Shown here: positions 11,175 through 19,592 of the stretch, piece after piece
How the letters are laid out: each line of letters begins with the position of its first letter
How positions within the stretch are numbered: position 1 is the first letter of the stretch
From: WHSW01 sp963740055
GTDB lineage: Bacteria > Actinomycetota > Thermoleophilia > Solirubrobacterales > 70-9
DNA: 64,000 nt
Direction: 5' to 3'
NCBI GenBank assembly: GCA_963740055.1
Contig: CAVUCL010000005.1
Span: 496,001-560,000 of the forward strand
Position numbers and translations under genes: made by a program
Notes under the pieces: model-generated
Told to the model about the DNA's origin: nothing
Databases searched by the model: none
The model's input: the letters and a program-made list of their open reading frames with translations, nothing else

Positions 11175-12112
11175 GCGCGGCGATCGAGCCCCCGGGCGGC
11201 TTCGCGATCGGCCACTGGACCGACGCCGAGGGGGTCACCGGGTGCACGGTCGTGATCGCGCCTCCCGGCTCCCGCGGCGGGGTCGACGTGCGCGGCGGCG
11301 GGCCGGGGACGCGCGAGACCGACGTGATCGGGCCGCTCGCGGGGACGGCGGAGACGTCCGCGGTGATGCTCAGCGGCGGGAGCGCGTTCGGGCTCGCGGC
11401 CGCGGACGGGGCGGTGCGCTGGCTCGAGCAGCACGGGCGCGGCTATCGCACGCCCGGCGGGCTGGTCCCGATCGTGCCCGCGGCGGTGATCTACGACCTG
11501 GTCGAGGGCGACCCGGCGGCGCGCCCGGATGCCGAGGCCGGCCACGCCGCCTGCGAGGCGGCCCGGCCCGGGATCCCGGAGCGCGGCAGGGTCGGCGCGG
11601 GCACCGGCGCCGCGGTCGGGAAGATCCTCGGTCGCGAGCGGGCGACCCCGGCCGGGGTCGGCTACGCCGCGGCGACCGGCGGGCGCGGCGAGACCGTCGC
11701 CGCGCTCGCGGTCGTGAACGCGTTCGGCGACGTCGTCGGGGCCGACGGCGCGATCGTGGCCGGCGCCCGGGGGCCGGACGGGGAGATCGTCTCGACCGCG
11801 GGCGCGCTCGCCGAGATGAGCGAGGCGCCCGACTGGACGCGGATCGAGGAGCGCAACACGACGCTCGTCTGCGTGCTCACCGACGCGGCGCTCGACCGCG
11901 CCGCCTGCACCAGGGTCGCGCGGATGGCGAGCGGCGGCGTCGCGCGCGCGGTCGACCCGGTGTTCTCGAGCGTCGACGGCGACGTCGTCTTCTGCCTCGC
12001 CGCCGGGGAGCCGCCGGCGAGCGAGGACCGCTTCGCCTCGATCGCGGCCGGGACGCTGGCGGCGACGGTGACCGCGGCGGCGATCCGCGACGCGGTCGCG
12101 GCCGCTCGCTGA
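11171..12112 (+). CDS. P1-family peptidase (DmpA/L-aminopeptidase type)
   Basis: A self-processing Ntn-hydrolase-fold peptidase of the P1 (S58) family, 313 residues. Characteristic features are GHWTDAEGVTGCTVV at the N-terminus, VMLSGGSAFGLAAADGAVRWL, GRVGAGTGAAVGK, and ERNTTLVCVLTDA, where a Thr just after Asn is the likely autoprocessing site and nucleophile. GTG 11171 overlaps the mutM stop, so it is co-translated with mutM. The biological substrate is unknown. No signal peptide is visible, so it should be cytoplasmic. Confidence 0.88.
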   Translation: MSAAIEPPGGFAIGHWTDAEGVTGCTVVIAPPGSRGGVDVRGGGPGTRETDVIGPLAGTAETSAVMLSGGSAFGLAAADGAVRWLEQHGRGYRTPGGLVPIVPAAVIYDLVEGDPAARPDAEAGHAACEAARPGIPERGRVGAGTGAAVGKILGRERATPAGVGYAAATGGRGETVAALAVVNAFGDVVGADGAIVAGARGPDGEIVSTAGALAEMSEAPDWTRIEERNTTLVCVLTDAALDRAACTRVARMASGGVARAVDPVFSSVDGDVVFCLAAGEPPASEDRFASIAAGTLAATVTAAAIRDAVAAAR

Positions 12113-12117
12113 GGTTC

Positions 12118-12123
12118 TAGGCT
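12118..12123 (+). promoter_or_regulatory. -10-like hexamer for leaderless cupin gene
   Basis: TAGGCT ends 7 nt before the cupin ATG at 12131. The same hexamer recurs before 35028 and 58681. Confidence 0.5.
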
Positions 12124-12130
12124 GGGCGCG

Positions 12131-12484
12131 ATGGCGATCGACGAGTTCCTGCTGCGGCGCTTCGAGCAGCCCGACGAGGTGCGCGAGTTCCCGCTCGGGC
12201 GCCTGGAGCTGGTCGAGATCGGCGGCATGACCGTGGGCAGGGCGCTGTACGAGCCGGGGTGGAAGTGGAGCGAGCATGTCGGCTCGACGCCGGACGAGCG
12301 CTGCATGGTCGAGCACCTGGGGCTGGTGATCTCCGGCCGGGCCGCGGTCAGCGGCCCCGATTACGAGGCGGTGATGGAGCCCGGCGACATCTTCGCCGTC
12401 CCGCCCGACCACGACAGCTGGGTCGTCGGCGACGAGCCATACGTCTCGCTGCACTTCCTCGGCGCCGCCGATTACGCCGCCTGA
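12131..12484 (+). CDS. Small cupin-domain protein
   Basis: A 117-residue single-domain cupin. The barrel strands are seen in VGRALYEPGWKWSEHV, HLGLVISGRAAVSG, EPGDIFAVPPDHDSWVVG and PYVSLHFLG. Candidate metal ligands are scattered His and Glu residues (WSEH, CMVEHLG, DHDSW), fewer than in enzymatic cupins, so a binding or regulatory role is as likely as catalysis. It has its own leaderless-type -10 motif and ends 42 bp before recO. Function is not known. Confidence 0.75.
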   Translation: MAIDEFLLRRFEQPDEVREFPLGRLELVEIGGMTVGRALYEPGWKWSEHVGSTPDERCMVEHLGLVISGRAAVSGPDYEAVMEPGDIFAVPPDHDSWVVGDEPYVSLHFLGAADYAA

Positions 12485-12526
12485 TCGCGGCCGCGGTACG
12501 TCCGCCGCCTGAGTCATCTTTGCCCG

Positions 12527-13270
12527 GTGGCGGGCAAGATCAAGACCGAGGCGATCGTCCTGCGCAGCATCCGCTACGGCGAGGCCGACCGGATCCTGCA
12601 TCTGTACAGCGCCTCGCGCGGGCGGGTGGGCGCGATCGCCAAGGGGGTGCGGCGGCCGCGCTCGCGCTTCGGCGGGCGCCTGGAGCCGTTCTTTCGCCTC
12701 GACCTGGTCCTGCACGAGGGCCGCGGCGACCTGATGACGGTGACCGCCGCGCACACGGTCGCCGCGCACCCGAACCTGCGCGCGAGCGGCCCGGCGCTCG
12801 GCGCCGCGGCGCGCGCCTGCGACTCGGTCCTGCGGCTGCTCGACTCCGAGGAGCCCAACCCCGCCGCCTACAACCTGCTCTGCCGCTACCTGGCGATCCT
12901 CGACGGCGCCGAGTCGCTCGCCGGCGACGGCAGCGCCGACGGCGCTGCCGGGCTCGCGACGGCGCTCGCCTTCCGGCTCAAGCTCGCGCTCGCGGCGGGC
13001 TTCGCCCCGGAGCTCGCCTCGTGCGCTCGCTGCGGCGAGCGCGACGGCCTCAGCGGCTTCTCGGGCGACGCGGGCGGGGTCGTCTGCGCCGCCTGCGAGC
13101 GGGGCGGCTTCCCGCTCTCGGGCGAGGCGCACGGGTTCATGGTCGCGGCGCTGGGACGGCCGCTGGCGCAGGCGCCGGAGGCGCGCGATCGCGCCCTGCG
13201 CCAGGCCGAGCGGGCGATCGGCGACACGCTCGAGCACCACGCTCACGTGCAGCTGCGCGCCGCGGCCTGA
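12527..13270 (+). CDS. recO: DNA repair protein RecO
   Basis: RecO, which loads RecA on SSB-coated DNA with RecR. The N-terminal OB fold starts KIKTEAIVLRSIRYGEADRI and continues RGRVGAIAKGVRRPRSRFGG. The C-terminal part carries a zinc site, CARCGERDG then CAACERGG. Length 247 is typical. GTG 12527 is the only start that keeps the conserved N-terminus and lies 7 nt after a CATCTT hexamer that may be its -10. It is followed 45 bp later by a DUF3159 gene. Confidence 0.92.
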   Translation: MAGKIKTEAIVLRSIRYGEADRILHLYSASRGRVGAIAKGVRRPRSRFGGRLEPFFRLDLVLHEGRGDLMTVTAAHTVAAHPNLRASGPALGAAARACDSVLRLLDSEEPNPAAYNLLCRYLAILDGAESLAGDGSADGAAGLATALAFRLKLALAAGFAPELASCARCGERDGLSGFSGDAGGVVCAACERGGFPLSGEAHGFMVAALGRPLAQAPEARDRALRQAERAIGDTLEHHAHVQLRAAA

Positions 13271-13315
13271 GGCCGGCGCGCCGGGCCGAGCCGCGCGGTG
13301 CGCGAAGATCGGCTG

Positions 13316-13957
13316 ATGCACGACCAGCAGCGAGCCGACCTGCTCGACGCGCTCGGCGGGCCGCAGGGGATCGCCGACTCGAGCCTGCCGGCGCTCGTCT
13401 TCGTCGGCGTCTACACGCTCGCCGGCAACGAGCTCGCGCTCGCCGCCTGGACCGCGGTCGGCGTCGGGGCGGTGATCGCGGCGATTCGGGTCGCGCGCCG
13501 GGAGGCGCTTCGGTTTGCGCTCGCGGGCTTCGCCGGGGTCGCGCTGGCGGCGTTCGTCGCCGACCGCACCGGCCGCGCCGAGGACTTCTTCCTGCCCGGG
13601 CTGCTGCTCAACGCGGGCTACGCGACCGCGTACCTGGTCTCGATCGCGGTGCGCTGGCCGCTGCTCGGCGTCCTGCTCGGTCCGATCACCGGCGAGGGGC
13701 AGAGCTGGCGCCGCGATCCCGAGCGAGTGCGCCTCTACACGCGCGCGAGCTGGGTCTGGGTCGGCGTCTTCTCGCTTCGGCTCGCGGTTCAGCTGCCGCT
13801 CTACCTCGCCGGGGCGGTGCTCGCGCTCGGGATCGCGCGCACGGCGATGGGATTGCCGCTGTTCCTGGTCGGGATCTGGCTTTCGTTCCTCATCCTCCGC
13901 GGCGATTCGGAGGCCGAGGGGGAGGGCTCGGGCGCCCGTATGCTCAAAGGACCGTGA
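13316..13957 (+). CDS. DUF3159 membrane protein
   Basis: A 213-residue integral membrane protein of the actinobacterial DUF3159 family. About five hydrophobic segments are visible: VFVGVYTLAGNELALAAWTA, FALAGFAGVALAAFVA, FLPGLLLNAGYATAYLVSIA, WPLLGVLLG and a C-terminal LPLFLVGIWLSFLILRG. The family signature ALGGPQGIADSSLPALVF is at the N-terminus and GQSWRRDPERVRLY in a cytoplasmic loop. ATG 13316 is preferred to GTG 13298, which would add six non-conserved residues. Its stop overlaps the dgt start by 4 bp. Function unknown. Confidence 0.82.
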   Translation: MHDQQRADLLDALGGPQGIADSSLPALVFVGVYTLAGNELALAAWTAVGVGAVIAAIRVARREALRFALAGFAGVALAAFVADRTGRAEDFFLPGLLLNAGYATAYLVSIAVRWPLLGVLLGPITGEGQSWRRDPERVRLYTRASWVWVGVFSLRLAVQLPLYLAGAVLALGIARTAMGLPLFLVGIWLSFLILRGDSEAEGEGSGARMLKGP

Positions 13958-14982
13958 GCGAAGCCGATCCGAGAGCGCCGGAGCCGTTCGCCGAGCGCGT
14001 CCAGCGGCTGGAGGCGGAGTTCCTCTCAGAGCGCGCGACGCGCTCGTATCCGGCGCGCCGGCGCGAGCCCGAGCCCGACAGCGCGCTGCGGACGCCGTTT
14101 CAGCGCGATCGCGACCGGATCGTGCACGCGAAGGCGTTTCGCCGGCTCAAGCACAAGACGCAGGTGTTCATCGCGCCCGAGGGCGACCACTACCGGACCC
14201 GGCTCACGCACACGCTCGAGACCTGCTGCATCGCGCGCACGGTCGCGCGGGCGCTGGGGCTGAACGAGGACCTGACCGAGGCGATCGGGCTCGGACACGA
14301 TCTCGGCCACCCGCCGTTCGGGCACATCGGCGAGGAGGCGCTCGACCAGGCGCTGCGCGAGCGCGGCGCCGGCGGCTTTCGCCACAACGAGCACTCGCTG
14401 CGGGTGGTCGAGGTGCTCGAGCGCGACGGGGAGGGCCTGAACCTGACCGAGGAGGTTCGCGACGGGATCCTCAACCACACCGGCCCCGAGCACCCGGCGA
14501 CGCTCGAGGGCAGGGTGGTGAGGCTGGTCGACCGGGTCGCCTACATCAACCACGACATCGACGATGCGGTGCGGGCCGGGATCCTCGCCGAGTCCGACCT
14601 GCCGGCGGCGGAAATCGAGCTCCTGGGGGCGAGCGGCGCCGAGCGGATCGACACCCTGGTCGGCGACATCGTCGCGACCTCGCGCGAGCGCGGCGATGTG
14701 GCGCAGTCGGAGGAGGTTGGGGGGGCGATGCTGCGGCTGCGCAAGTTCATGTTCCAGAGCGTCTACCTCGGTCCCGAGGCGCGCAGCGAGCACGACCGGG
14801 TGATCCGGACCCTGAGCGGGCTCTTCGACCACTACCTCGACGATCCGGCGCTGGTCGCGGACGGTGCCGGGAGCGAGGACGACGAGCTGCAGCGGGTGAC
14901 CGATTACGTCGCCGGGATGACCGACCGGTTCGCGATCGCGACCTTCAGGCGCCTGGCGCTGCCGGAGGAGTCCCGCCTGTGA
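13954..14982 (+). CDS. dgt: dGTPase-like HD-domain triphosphohydrolase
   Basis: A deoxyguanosinetriphosphate triphosphohydrolase-like protein (342 residues) of the HD superfamily, releasing triphosphate from dNTPs. Metal ligands appear in order: TRLTHTLE, GLGHDLGHPPFGH and the late Asp in VAYINHDIDDA. The motifs TPFQRDRDRIVHAKAFRRL and RLKHKTQVF are diagnostic of the family. GTG 13954 overlaps the DUF3159 stop. A TATGCT hexamer ends 9 nt before it and might allow separate transcription. The dgt-dnaG order is conserved across actinobacteria, linking dNTP control to replication priming. Confidence 0.92.
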   Translation: MSEADPRAPEPFAERVQRLEAEFLSERATRSYPARRREPEPDSALRTPFQRDRDRIVHAKAFRRLKHKTQVFIAPEGDHYRTRLTHTLETCCIARTVARALGLNEDLTEAIGLGHDLGHPPFGHIGEEALDQALRERGAGGFRHNEHSLRVVEVLERDGEGLNLTEEVRDGILNHTGPEHPATLEGRVVRLVDRVAYINHDIDDAVRAGILAESDLPAAEIELLGASGAERIDTLVGDIVATSRERGDVAQSEEVGGAMLRLRKFMFQSVYLGPEARSEHDRVIRTLSGLFDHYLDDPALVADGAGSEDDELQRVTDYVAGMTDRFAIATFRRLALPEESRL

Positions 14983-15040
14983 GCAAATGCCGCCAACATG
15001 CTCCGCTTCGCGTCCGCTGTCGGCGGGTGACTGGACGGCT

Positions 15041-16822
15041 GTGAGTCGCTTTACGGCGGACAGCGTCGAGCGGGTGAAGGAGGCGGCCGACATGGTCGAG
15101 ATCGTCTCCGCGCACACGGAGCTGCGGCGCGCCGGGACCCGGTACACGGGGCTGTGCCCGTTTCACGACGAGCGCTCGCCCTCGTTCTCGGTCGACCCGC
15201 AGGAGAAGCTCTACCACTGCTTCGGCTGCGGGGTGGGGGGCGACGTGATCAGGTTCGTCGAGGAGCGCGAGGGGCTCTCGTTCGCGGACGCGGTCGAGTC
15301 GCTGGCCGACCGCTACGGGGTCGAGCTCGAGCGCGAGCAGGAGGACCCGCGCGCCGAGGAGCAGCGAAAGCAGCGCGCTCGCCTCGGCGAGCTGCTCGAG
15401 CGCACGGCGGGCTTCTACGCGAGCTTTTTGCGCGACGCGCCGCAGGCCGAGCGCGCGCGCGGCTATCTCGGCGAACGGGGGCTGGGGGCGGAGGTGCTGG
15501 CGGAGTTCGGGGTCGGCTGCGCGCCCGGAACGTGGGACACGGTCCTGGTTCGCGGCCAGCAGGCCGGATACTCGGTCGCCGAGATCGAGGCGGCGGGGCT
15601 GGTGTTGAAGAGCCAGAAGGGGCGCGGGCACTACGACCGCTTCCGGTCGCGGATCCTGTTCCCGATCCGCGATGCGCGTGGGCGGGTGCAGGGGTTCGGG
15701 GCGCGGGCGCTGCTGCCGGACCAGAAGCCGAAGTACGTCAACTCGCCGGAGTCGGACCTGTATCGCAAGCGGCGCACGCTGTACGGGATCGAGCGGGCGC
15801 GGGCGGAGATCGCGAAGCGAGCGCGGGCGGTGGTGGTCGAGGGTTACACGGACGTGCTCGCCTGCCACCAGGCGGGGATCCGCGACGCGGTCGCGGTGAT
15901 GGGGACGGCGATCACGCCCGAGCAGGTGAAGCTGCTCTCGGCGTACGCGGAGGAGGCGGTGCTGGCGCTCGACGCCGACCGCGCCGGCCGCGAGGCGATG
16001 CTGCGGGCGCAGGGGGTGGCGAGCGGCCGGCGGCTGCGGCTGCGGGTCGCGCGGATGCCGGCCGGCAAGGACCCGGCCGACCTGCTCGCCGGCGGCGACG
16101 GGGCGTCGGCGACGGCGTTTCGGGAGGCGATCGAGGCGGCCGAGGAGTTGCCTGTGTTCCACGTGCGGATGCTGCTCGAGGACGCCGATACGAGCTCGCC
16201 CGCGGGGCGCGACAGGGCGCTCGACGAGGTGGTCGCGGTGATCGCCGCGATGGCGGACTCGATCACGCGCGAGGAGCTGATGCGGGAGGTCGCGGACGGC
16301 CTCGATGCGGATCCGGGACTGGTCTCGCGGCGGATCGCCACGGTTGGGCGGCCGGGTGGCCCGCGCCCGGCGCCGGTGGCGGAGAGCGGGGAGACGGAGA
16401 GCGCGCCGCAGCCGGCGCCGCGGATGCTGAACGCGCGCGAGCGGCGCGAGCTGGCACTGCTGGCGATGTGCGTGAAGCTGCCCGCTGAGGGGGGCGAGTA
16501 CCTGGAACGGCTCACCGACGAGCACTTCAGCTCGCCGATCGCGGCCCGGGCGCGCACCTGGCTGGTCGAGCATCTCGACGAGCCGACCGAGGGCCTGCCG
16601 CGCGAGGACGAGGAGCTGATCGCCTACGTGACCAGGGTGCGGATGGAGTCCGAGCGCGAGCCGGCGAGCGCCGAGGCGATCGAGCTCAACTTCCTCGAGC
16701 TCGAGCGCTCGCTGCTCGAGGGCCGGATCGCGGACGCCGAGGGCGGCGGGGGAGAGCCCCCGGTCGAGCTCCAGCGCCGCCGCGCCGAGCTCACCGAGCG
16801 CATCGCCCGCGCCCACTCCTGA
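15041..16822 (+). CDS. dnaG: DNA primase DnaG
   Basis: Replication primase, 593 residues. Order of domains: CHC2 zinc ribbon (CPFHDERSPSF then CFGCGVGG, about residues 40-70), the catalytic TOPRIM region (VVVEGYTDVLACHQAGI and LALDADRAGREAM), then a C-terminal helicase-binding part with a Pro/Glu-rich linker near 450. GTG 15041 is chosen because the protein then begins SRFTADSVERVKEAADMVEIV, the normal primase N-terminus; an ATG at 14987 would add 18 unconserved residues. It ends 56 bp before tRNA-Asn. Confidence 0.95.
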   Translation: MSRFTADSVERVKEAADMVEIVSAHTELRRAGTRYTGLCPFHDERSPSFSVDPQEKLYHCFGCGVGGDVIRFVEEREGLSFADAVESLADRYGVELEREQEDPRAEEQRKQRARLGELLERTAGFYASFLRDAPQAERARGYLGERGLGAEVLAEFGVGCAPGTWDTVLVRGQQAGYSVAEIEAAGLVLKSQKGRGHYDRFRSRILFPIRDARGRVQGFGARALLPDQKPKYVNSPESDLYRKRRTLYGIERARAEIAKRARAVVVEGYTDVLACHQAGIRDAVAVMGTAITPEQVKLLSAYAEEAVLALDADRAGREAMLRAQGVASGRRLRLRVARMPAGKDPADLLAGGDGASATAFREAIEAAEELPVFHVRMLLEDADTSSPAGRDRALDEVVAVIAAMADSITREELMREVADGLDADPGLVSRRIATVGRPGGPRPAPVAESGETESAPQPAPRMLNARERRELALLAMCVKLPAEGGEYLERLTDEHFSSPIAARARTWLVEHLDEPTEGLPREDEELIAYVTRVRMESEREPASAEAIELNFLELERSLLEGRIADAEGGGGEPPVELQRRRAELTERIARAHS

Positions 16823-16878
16823 GCTAGCCTGTCGAAGCTGCCGGCGCGCCCGTCCCTCGCGCACGCGGGATAGCCAGA

Positions 16879-16950
16879 TCCGGGGTAGCTCAATGGCAGA
16901 GCGATCGGTTGTTACCCGATAGGTTGTGGGTTCGAGTCCCACCCCCGGAG
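16879..16950 (+). tRNA. tRNA-Asn (GTT)
   Basis: A full cloverleaf of 72 nt. Acceptor stem TCCGGGG pairs with CCCCGGA, discriminator G. The anticodon stem ATCGG/CCGAT holds loop TTGTTAC with anticodon GTT. The T arm is GTGGG-TTCGAGT-CCCAC. No CCA is encoded. Confidence 0.96.
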
Positions 16951-16955
16951 TTCAG

Positions 16956-16978
16956 AAGGCCCGCACGCGGGCCTTTTT
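16956..16978 (+). terminator. Rho-independent terminator after tRNA-Asn
   Basis: AAGGCCCG and CGGGCCTT form an 8-bp stem around loop CACG, running straight into a five-T run. It ends the tRNA transcript, and its last base touches the stop codon of the converging glycosyltransferase gene. Confidence 0.85.
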
Positions 16979-18237
16979 CACGCTCCCGTTCGCGCCAGCG
17001 CCTCTACCAGCTCCGCGCCCCGCGTCGCCCCGTCGTTCGCCCGCCCCCAGGCGGCGATCTCGCCCGCCCGCGCCACGAACCCGTCATCGCCGAGCAAGCG
17101 CCTGACCGCGACCCGGAGCGTGCGCGCCCCGAGCAGCCGCCACGGCAGCATCAGCCCGGCGCCCGACCACGCCACCCGCGCCCCGTTCTCGGCCATGTCG
17201 CCGACCGCCGGACAACACAGCACCGGCACCCCGGCCCCGAGCGCCCGCGCCACCGTCCCGTGCCCGCCGTGACAGACGACCAGGTCGGCGACCGCCAGCG
17301 CCTGCGTGTAGCTGAGCCAGTCGACCACCACCGCATTCGCCGGCGCCGCCGGCAGCGGCTCCTCCGGCCGATGGCGATTCGTCGTCGCCAGCACCCGCAC
17401 CGGCTCGTCGGCGAGCGCCTCGAGCGCGACCCGCACCATCCGGCACTCCGGATCCTGCGCCGTCGACGGCGCCACCAGCACCAGCGGCGCATCCCCCGTC
17501 GGCAGCTCCACGTCCGCATACGGCAGCTCGAATCCGATCGGCCCCGTGACCCGCACGTGCGCCGGCCAACTCCGCGGATACTCGAGCTGCGGGAACGTCG
17601 CCACCAGCGCCAGCCGCTCGCTGATCCCGCCGTGAAACCGCTCCAGCGGCGCCAGTCCCAGCTCCGCCCGCGTCTCGTTCATCTCCTCACGGCCGCGGCG
17701 CAGGCCGCCGACCAGCACCGGCAGCGCCCCTCTCCACAGCGCTCGCCCGACCGCCGTCCGCGGCGGCATCGCGCCGAAGGCGAAGAACGGCATCCCCTCC
17801 TCGTGCACCGGGTAGACGTGCGGGATCAGCGTCGCCGTGCGCAGCCCGGCGCGCTCGGCGGCCAGCGCCGGCGCCAGCGTGAGGATGTCGCTGACGACCG
17901 CGTCGAAGCGCTCCGCCTCCATCAGCGGCGCCAGCGCCCGCGCCGCGTCCGCCACCGAAGCGCCCTCGGTCGCGCTCGGCGGGACCGGGGGGAAGGTCGT
18001 GTACTCCTCCGCCGCGGTGAACTCCAGCCCCGCGCCCTCGACCGCCTCGCGCCACCGATCCCAGGTCTCGACCACGACCCGATGCCCGCGCCCCGCCAGC
18101 GCCCGCGCCAGCCCGATCGCCGGGAACGCATGTCCGGGGTCGCCGAACGCGGCGACCAGCACCCGGCGCGACTCGGTGCAAGATCCGTTTCCCGCGCCGG
18201 CGCGCGGTTTGACCGCCGAGCTCATCTCGCCGACCAT
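16978..18237 (-). CDS. GT1-family (MGT-like) glycosyltransferase
   Basis: A 419-residue GT-B glycosyltransferase of the UDP-glycosyl/macrolide type. The N-terminal acceptor domain starts RRVLVAAFGDPGHAFPAIGLARAL. The donor-sugar site near the C-terminus contains VDWLSYTQALAVADLVVCHGGHGTVARALGAGVPVLC-type sequence, with the key HGGHGT motif. No membrane segment is visible, so it probably modifies a soluble or peripheral lipid acceptor. The first ~24 residues are not conserved-looking; the true start may be further in. It faces tRNA-Asn and diverges from the next gene with only 8 bp between starts. Confidence 0.87.
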   Translation of the reverse strand: MVGEMSSAVKPRAGAGNGSCTESRRVLVAAFGDPGHAFPAIGLARALAGRGHRVVVETWDRWREAVEGAGLEFTAAEEYTTFPPVPPSATEGASVADAARALAPLMEAERFDAVVSDILTLAPALAAERAGLRTATLIPHVYPVHEEGMPFFAFGAMPPRTAVGRALWRGALPVLVGGLRRGREEMNETRAELGLAPLERFHGGISERLALVATFPQLEYPRSWPAHVRVTGPIGFELPYADVELPTGDAPLVLVAPSTAQDPECRMVRVALEALADEPVRVLATTNRHRPEEPLPAAPANAVVVDWLSYTQALAVADLVVCHGGHGTVARALGAGVPVLCCPAVGDMAENGARVAWSGAGLMLPWRLLGARTLRVAVRRLLGDDGFVARAGEIAAWGRANDGATRGAELVEALARTGA

Positions 18238-18245
18238 TGTCGGCG

Positions 18246-18767
18246 ATGCGACGTCGCACCCGCGACCCGGCGCGCCGCCTGCGCCTCACCGTCGAGCGCC
18301 TTCCCCGCCACACGCGCGAGGCGATGCTGCGCGGCATCGACGCGAACCGGATCATCGTCGGCGCCTACGTCGACCCCCGCTCCGGCGGCATCTGCCCGAT
18401 GCTCGCCGCGCATCGAAACGGCGGCCGCACCAGCGTCGCCAGCTTCGCCCGCGCCTGGGACGAGTACACCGGCGCCCGCCGCCCGCGGCGCGCGACCCGG
18501 CGCGAGGTCCGCACCCTGCGCAGCCTGCTCGAGCAGAGCCTCGAGCTCGACCCGGCGTTCGAGCGCACCCCGATCGCCGAGCTCGCGCGCCAGCTCCGTG
18601 CCGAGCGCGAGCAGCTCGCCGGCTGCCTGCCCGCGGTCACCGAGCCGCCCGCCGTCGACGTGCCCGACCCGGCCGACGCCGCGATCCGGATCCGGCGCCA
18701 GCCCCGCCGCGACCTGCTCAGCGCGACCGAGCACCAGCTCGCCGACCGCGCGCCCGAGCCCGCCTAG
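18246..18767 (+). CDS. Uncharacterised basic protein
   Basis: A 173-residue protein I do not recognise. It is Arg-rich at the N-terminus (MRRRTRDPARRLRL), has a compact central part (IDANRIIVGAYVDPRSGGICPMLAA and SFARAWDEYTG) and a helical Glu/Arg-rich second half that could form a coiled coil (about 80-125). No membrane segment or signal peptide is seen. Codon use is normal for the window and the frame has strong third-position GC, supporting a real gene. A TTG nine bases earlier is also possible. Divergent from the glycosyltransferase, convergent with an SDR gene 14 bp away. Confidence 0.65.
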   Translation: MRRRTRDPARRLRLTVERLPRHTREAMLRGIDANRIIVGAYVDPRSGGICPMLAAHRNGGRTSVASFARAWDEYTGARRPRRATRREVRTLRSLLEQSLELDPAFERTPIAELARQLRAEREQLAGCLPAVTEPPAVDVPDPADAAIRIRRQPRRDLLSATEHQLADRAPEPA

Positions 18768-18781
18768 CCCCCGCCCAGCGC

Positions 18782-19504
18782 TCAGATGCCCTCGCCGGGG
18801 CGGGCGAAGACGATCTCCGGGATCAGGCACGACGGCGACGTCCGCAGCAGGTAGCGCACCGCCTCGGCGATGTCCTCGGGGCGGATCATCTCCGCCTGGC
18901 TCACGTGCTCGCGTACGAACTCGGTCATCGGCGTGTCGACGAACCCGGGGCACAGCGCCGTCACCTGGATCCCGTCGTTCTCGTGCTCCTTCTGGGTCGC
19001 CTGGCTGAACCCGACCACCCCCGCCTTCGTCGCCGAGTAGACCGAGAGCCATCCCTGCCCCTTCTTGCCGGCGATCGAGGCCGTGTTGACGATCAGCGCC
19101 TTCCCGTGCTCGGCGCCCGCCTGCTTCAGCATCGGCAGCGCCTCGCGGGTGGCGAGGATCAGCCCGCGCAGGTTGGCGCCGATCTGGATGTCGAGCTTCT
19201 TCGTCGTGATCTGGTCCATCTGCTCACCGATCCCGACGCCGGCGTTGTTGCAGAGCACGTCGAGGCGCCCGAAGCGCTCGCGGTGCGCGGCGACCATCGC
19301 CACCACCTCATCCTCGTTGGTCATCTGCGCCGGCACGTGGTGAACGTCGATCCCCGCGTCGGCGAGCTCCTTCGCCGCCGCCTCGAGCTTCTCCGGTCGC
19401 CGGGCCGAGATCGTGACCCCGTAGCCGTCCTCGCCCAGCGCCCGCGCGATCGCGAGCCCGATCCCGCTCGAACCGCCCGTGACCAGCGCCGCCCGTTCCG
19501 CCAC
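18782..19504 (-). CDS. Short-chain dehydrogenase/reductase
   Basis: A classical SDR oxidoreductase of 240 residues. NAD(P)-binding motif TGGSSGIGLA, structural NNAG, catalytic Ser in NTASIAGKKG and the active-site YSATK are all present, followed by PGFVDTPMT. It should be cytoplasmic and NADP(H)-dependent by the Arg in ISARRPEKL. GTG 19504 is selected: a strong Shine-Dalgarno AAGGAGGAG sits just upstream, and the longer open frame further up lacks homology-like features. Substrate cannot be inferred. It diverges from the lipoprotein gene. Confidence 0.9.
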   Translation of the reverse strand: MAERAALVTGGSSGIGLAIARALGEDGYGVTISARRPEKLEAAAKELADAGIDVHHVPAQMTNEDEVVAMVAAHRERFGRLDVLCNNAGVGIGEQMDQITTKKLDIQIGANLRGLILATREALPMLKQAGAEHGKALIVNTASIAGKKGQGWLSVYSATKAGVVGFSQATQKEHENDGIQVTALCPGFVDTPMTEFVREHVSQAEMIRPEDIAEAVRYLLRTSPSCLIPEIVFARPGEGI

Positions 19505-19579
19505 CTGCTCCTCCTTCGATCGATTCGCGCGCCGGACCCTATCCGCCCGTCCGCTTAACGCGCCGTTAGCCGCGCTCGC

Positions 19580-19585
19580 TAGATT
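19580..19585 (+). promoter_or_regulatory. -10-like hexamer for leaderless lipoprotein gene
   Basis: TAGATT ends 7 nt before GTG 19593. The identical hexamer precedes the ThiS-like gene at 52074. Confidence 0.5.
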
Positions 19586-19592
19586 GCGCCCG

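Noticed and set aside
16838..16878. Promoter for tRNA-Asn
   Set aside because: No convincing -10/-35 pair is visible in the 56-bp gap; it may be read through from dnaG.
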